Assembly (NCBI GenBank): GCA_023229505.1
Contig: JALNZD010000006.1
Span: forward strand, 68,251-132,250
Source: Bacteroidales bacterium
GTDB lineage: Bacteria > Bacteroidota > Bacteroidia > Bacteroidales > JAGOPY01
Length of the DNA stretch: 64,000 nucleotides
Direction: 5' to 3'
Positions 62,687 through 64,000 of the stretch are shown here, in pieces. The stretch's first letter is position 1; the number at the start of each line of letters is the position of its first letter. The notes below the pieces were generated by a model. The model searched no databases. It saw nothing but the letters and a program-made list of their open reading frames with translations, and was not told where the DNA came from. Made by a program: the position numbers and the translations under genes.

Positions 62687-62730
62687 TTCCTGGCCATGTG
62701 TCACGGACGAGCGCTTACTCTGGGGCAGAT

Positions 62731-63828
62731 TTATTTATGTTTTAAATATTTAATCCTCACGTTTTTGAAGTTATTGTTTTGATTGCCAGACTTCACTTCA
62801 AGTGTAATAATCTTTTCTTTCAGATCAATAATTCGGCGAAATTCAAAATTGTATAATCCTGTTTGCCATTCATTTAACTGTTTTTCGGAAAAACAAATAA
62901 AAGATCGGTCAACCCAATAGTAATTGTGATGGCTGCTTGTATCATTTATGCTTAATATTATTTTGGAATTATTCTCATTATCATATTCATTATCAATCAA
63001 CACCTGTATAATACTTACATATTCAAAATCAGGTATATCACGGCTATTACCATTATAAATCACATTATGTGCATTCTTAGAAGTATTTATATCGCCAATT
63101 AAAAATTCTTTTACAGTATGATAATTATTGTAATTGTAATTCTTTTTCCAGACCAAACCTTTGTACCTGTCTTCTGTTTTCAAAAACACTTTCCAGTACT
63201 TTTCCTTATCCATATCAATCCAATGAAGAATATACTCTTTGTATTGATAGGTCTGAATAATGTTAAGTGGGATGGTTAAAAATGACAAGAGAATGATAAC
63301 TATTTTCATTCCCTTCATTATTCCACCCAACATGAGTGCAAAAGGGATAAAGAACACCGTATAGTAATCAATGTATGCTCTCAATCCGTAACTACAACCA
63401 TAGAACCATGAATGCCAGGATGAAAGAACATAAGTAAGGATTATAAAAAAAGATATCCATGTAAAAACCAGATAGTATTGTCGTTTATAAGTTAACCATA
63501 TGAGGCTAAGCAAGGAAATGAACAATATGGGAGTATAAACAAAGAGACCTTTCTTGTAACTAAACAAGATATTAAAGATCTGGGGATCTAAGAAGTTGAA
63601 ACTTTCTCCCTGATAAGAATATATTAAAAATTTTCCTGTCTGCAAATACCAAAGTAAACATTGAATGAAAAATAGACCGAAAATTAAAAATATGCCGATC
63701 AGTAGTTTTTTAGGATTACGCAAAAGATGAATAAATCCATCTTTAAGAGATATTAGCGAACCAGCAATAAAAGGAACAAATAAAATAGTGAGGACATTTA
63801 TTTGACGGAGAATGATTATCAATCCCAA
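62731..63828 (-). pseudogene. GT-C-like membrane glycosyltransferase, 5'-truncated
   Basis: A frame open from a TAA near 63886 to 62731. The only likely start is a TTG at 63828. The residues LYSYQGESFNFLDPQIFN, FSYKKGLFVYTP and SWHSWFYGCSYGLRAYIDYY belong to the C-terminal part of GT-C-like proteins that are normally about 550 residues; the first 180-200 residues with the catalytic acidic loop are missing. The gene is clearly AT-richer than its neighbours. It is probably a truncated acquired gene. Confidence 0.7.
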
Positions 63829-63893
63829 AAAAAGACAAGCTAAAATAAATTGATTTAAATTTCCCTTTCTAAGATCAATACTCCGTTAAAAAT

Positions 63894-64000
63894 TCATGCA
63901 GCTAATCTACCGATATTCAGGCACTCCTCATAGAGGCTTCTGTATTTTTCGCAACTCATGTCGAGGGCTAACTTTGAAAAAATAAAATCCGTTATAAACT
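63894..64000 (-). CDS. C-terminal end of a group 1 (GT4-like) glycosyltransferase, partial
   Basis: An open frame from the window edge to a TGA at 63894. The peptide FSKLALDMSCEKYRSLYEEC fits the last helix of GT4 proteins (FS...KY..LYEE). The gene continues outside the window. It lies just 5 bp from the frame of the truncated GT-C. Confidence 0.5.
   Translation of the reverse strand, partial: FITDFIFSKLALDMSCEKYRSLYEECLNIGRLAA

Overview
The window is a stretch of chromosome from a member of the Bacteroidota, probably class Bacteroidia from a metagenome or environmental isolate. The evidence is five complete secreted proteins with type IX secretion (T9SS) C-terminal sorting domains (three type A, two type B 'gliding-motility' type) plus one edge-truncated paralogue, a lipoprotein with a surface-export signal, TAnnTTTG promoter elements, starts generally without Shine-Dalgarno sequences, and a TonB receptor with a carboxypeptidase-like N-terminal domain. 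No rRNA, tRNA or CRISPR was seen.

Layout. 1-15.1 kb: two tandem paralogous giant beta-helix proteins (minus), a type-B T9SS protein with seven Cys repeats, and a GT-C glycosyltransferase. 15.2-19.4 kb: an RRM protein, then a minus-strand sulfur operon (small Cys protein, DsrC, DsrM-like cytochrome b, DsrK-like Fe-S protein, cysteine desulfurase). 19.5-24 kb: an overlapping DUF1214/sulfotransferase/SDR operon and a Tat-exported DUF362 protein. 24.3-38.9 kb: a second type-B T9SS protein, glycan genes (GT-C, UDP-glucuronate epimerase, GT2, flippase-like protein), an IS4-family element that split a lipoprotein/PepSY gene pair, a REP-associated tyrosine transposase (RAYT) with its REP repeats, and a GH27 lipoprotein. 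39-45 kb: PPK2, two L,D-transpeptidases, a leucine-rich T9SS protein between two 108-bp repeats, and an aminotransferase. 45-52.6 kb: an arsenic group (arsC, arsM, PLP enzyme, MFS) and a three-gene fatty-acyl-CoA operon. 52.7-58.6 kb: a metal operon (TonB receptor, HMA protein, CDF-like transporter), tsaB and an RND adaptor. 58.7-64 kb: a truncated GxxExxY gene, an M1 peptidase with T9SS tail, a DUF5009 acyltransferase, and an AT-rich glycosyltransferase junction.

Three things stand out. First, DsrC with both redox cysteines sits in a compact operon with DsrM-like and DsrK-like partners and a cysteine desulfurase, with no dsrAB in the window. Second, there is a RAYT/REP system in which a complete REP unit has inserted in frame into the RAYT gene itself. 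Third, at least a dozen short arrays of 7-bp (some 8-bp or 10-bp) words, each with a different word, lie at gene junctions; several end 0-9 bp past a stop codon and two have entered coding sequence without breaking it.

Limits: all family names come from reading motifs by eye. No homology search was run, and domain boundaries are approximate.
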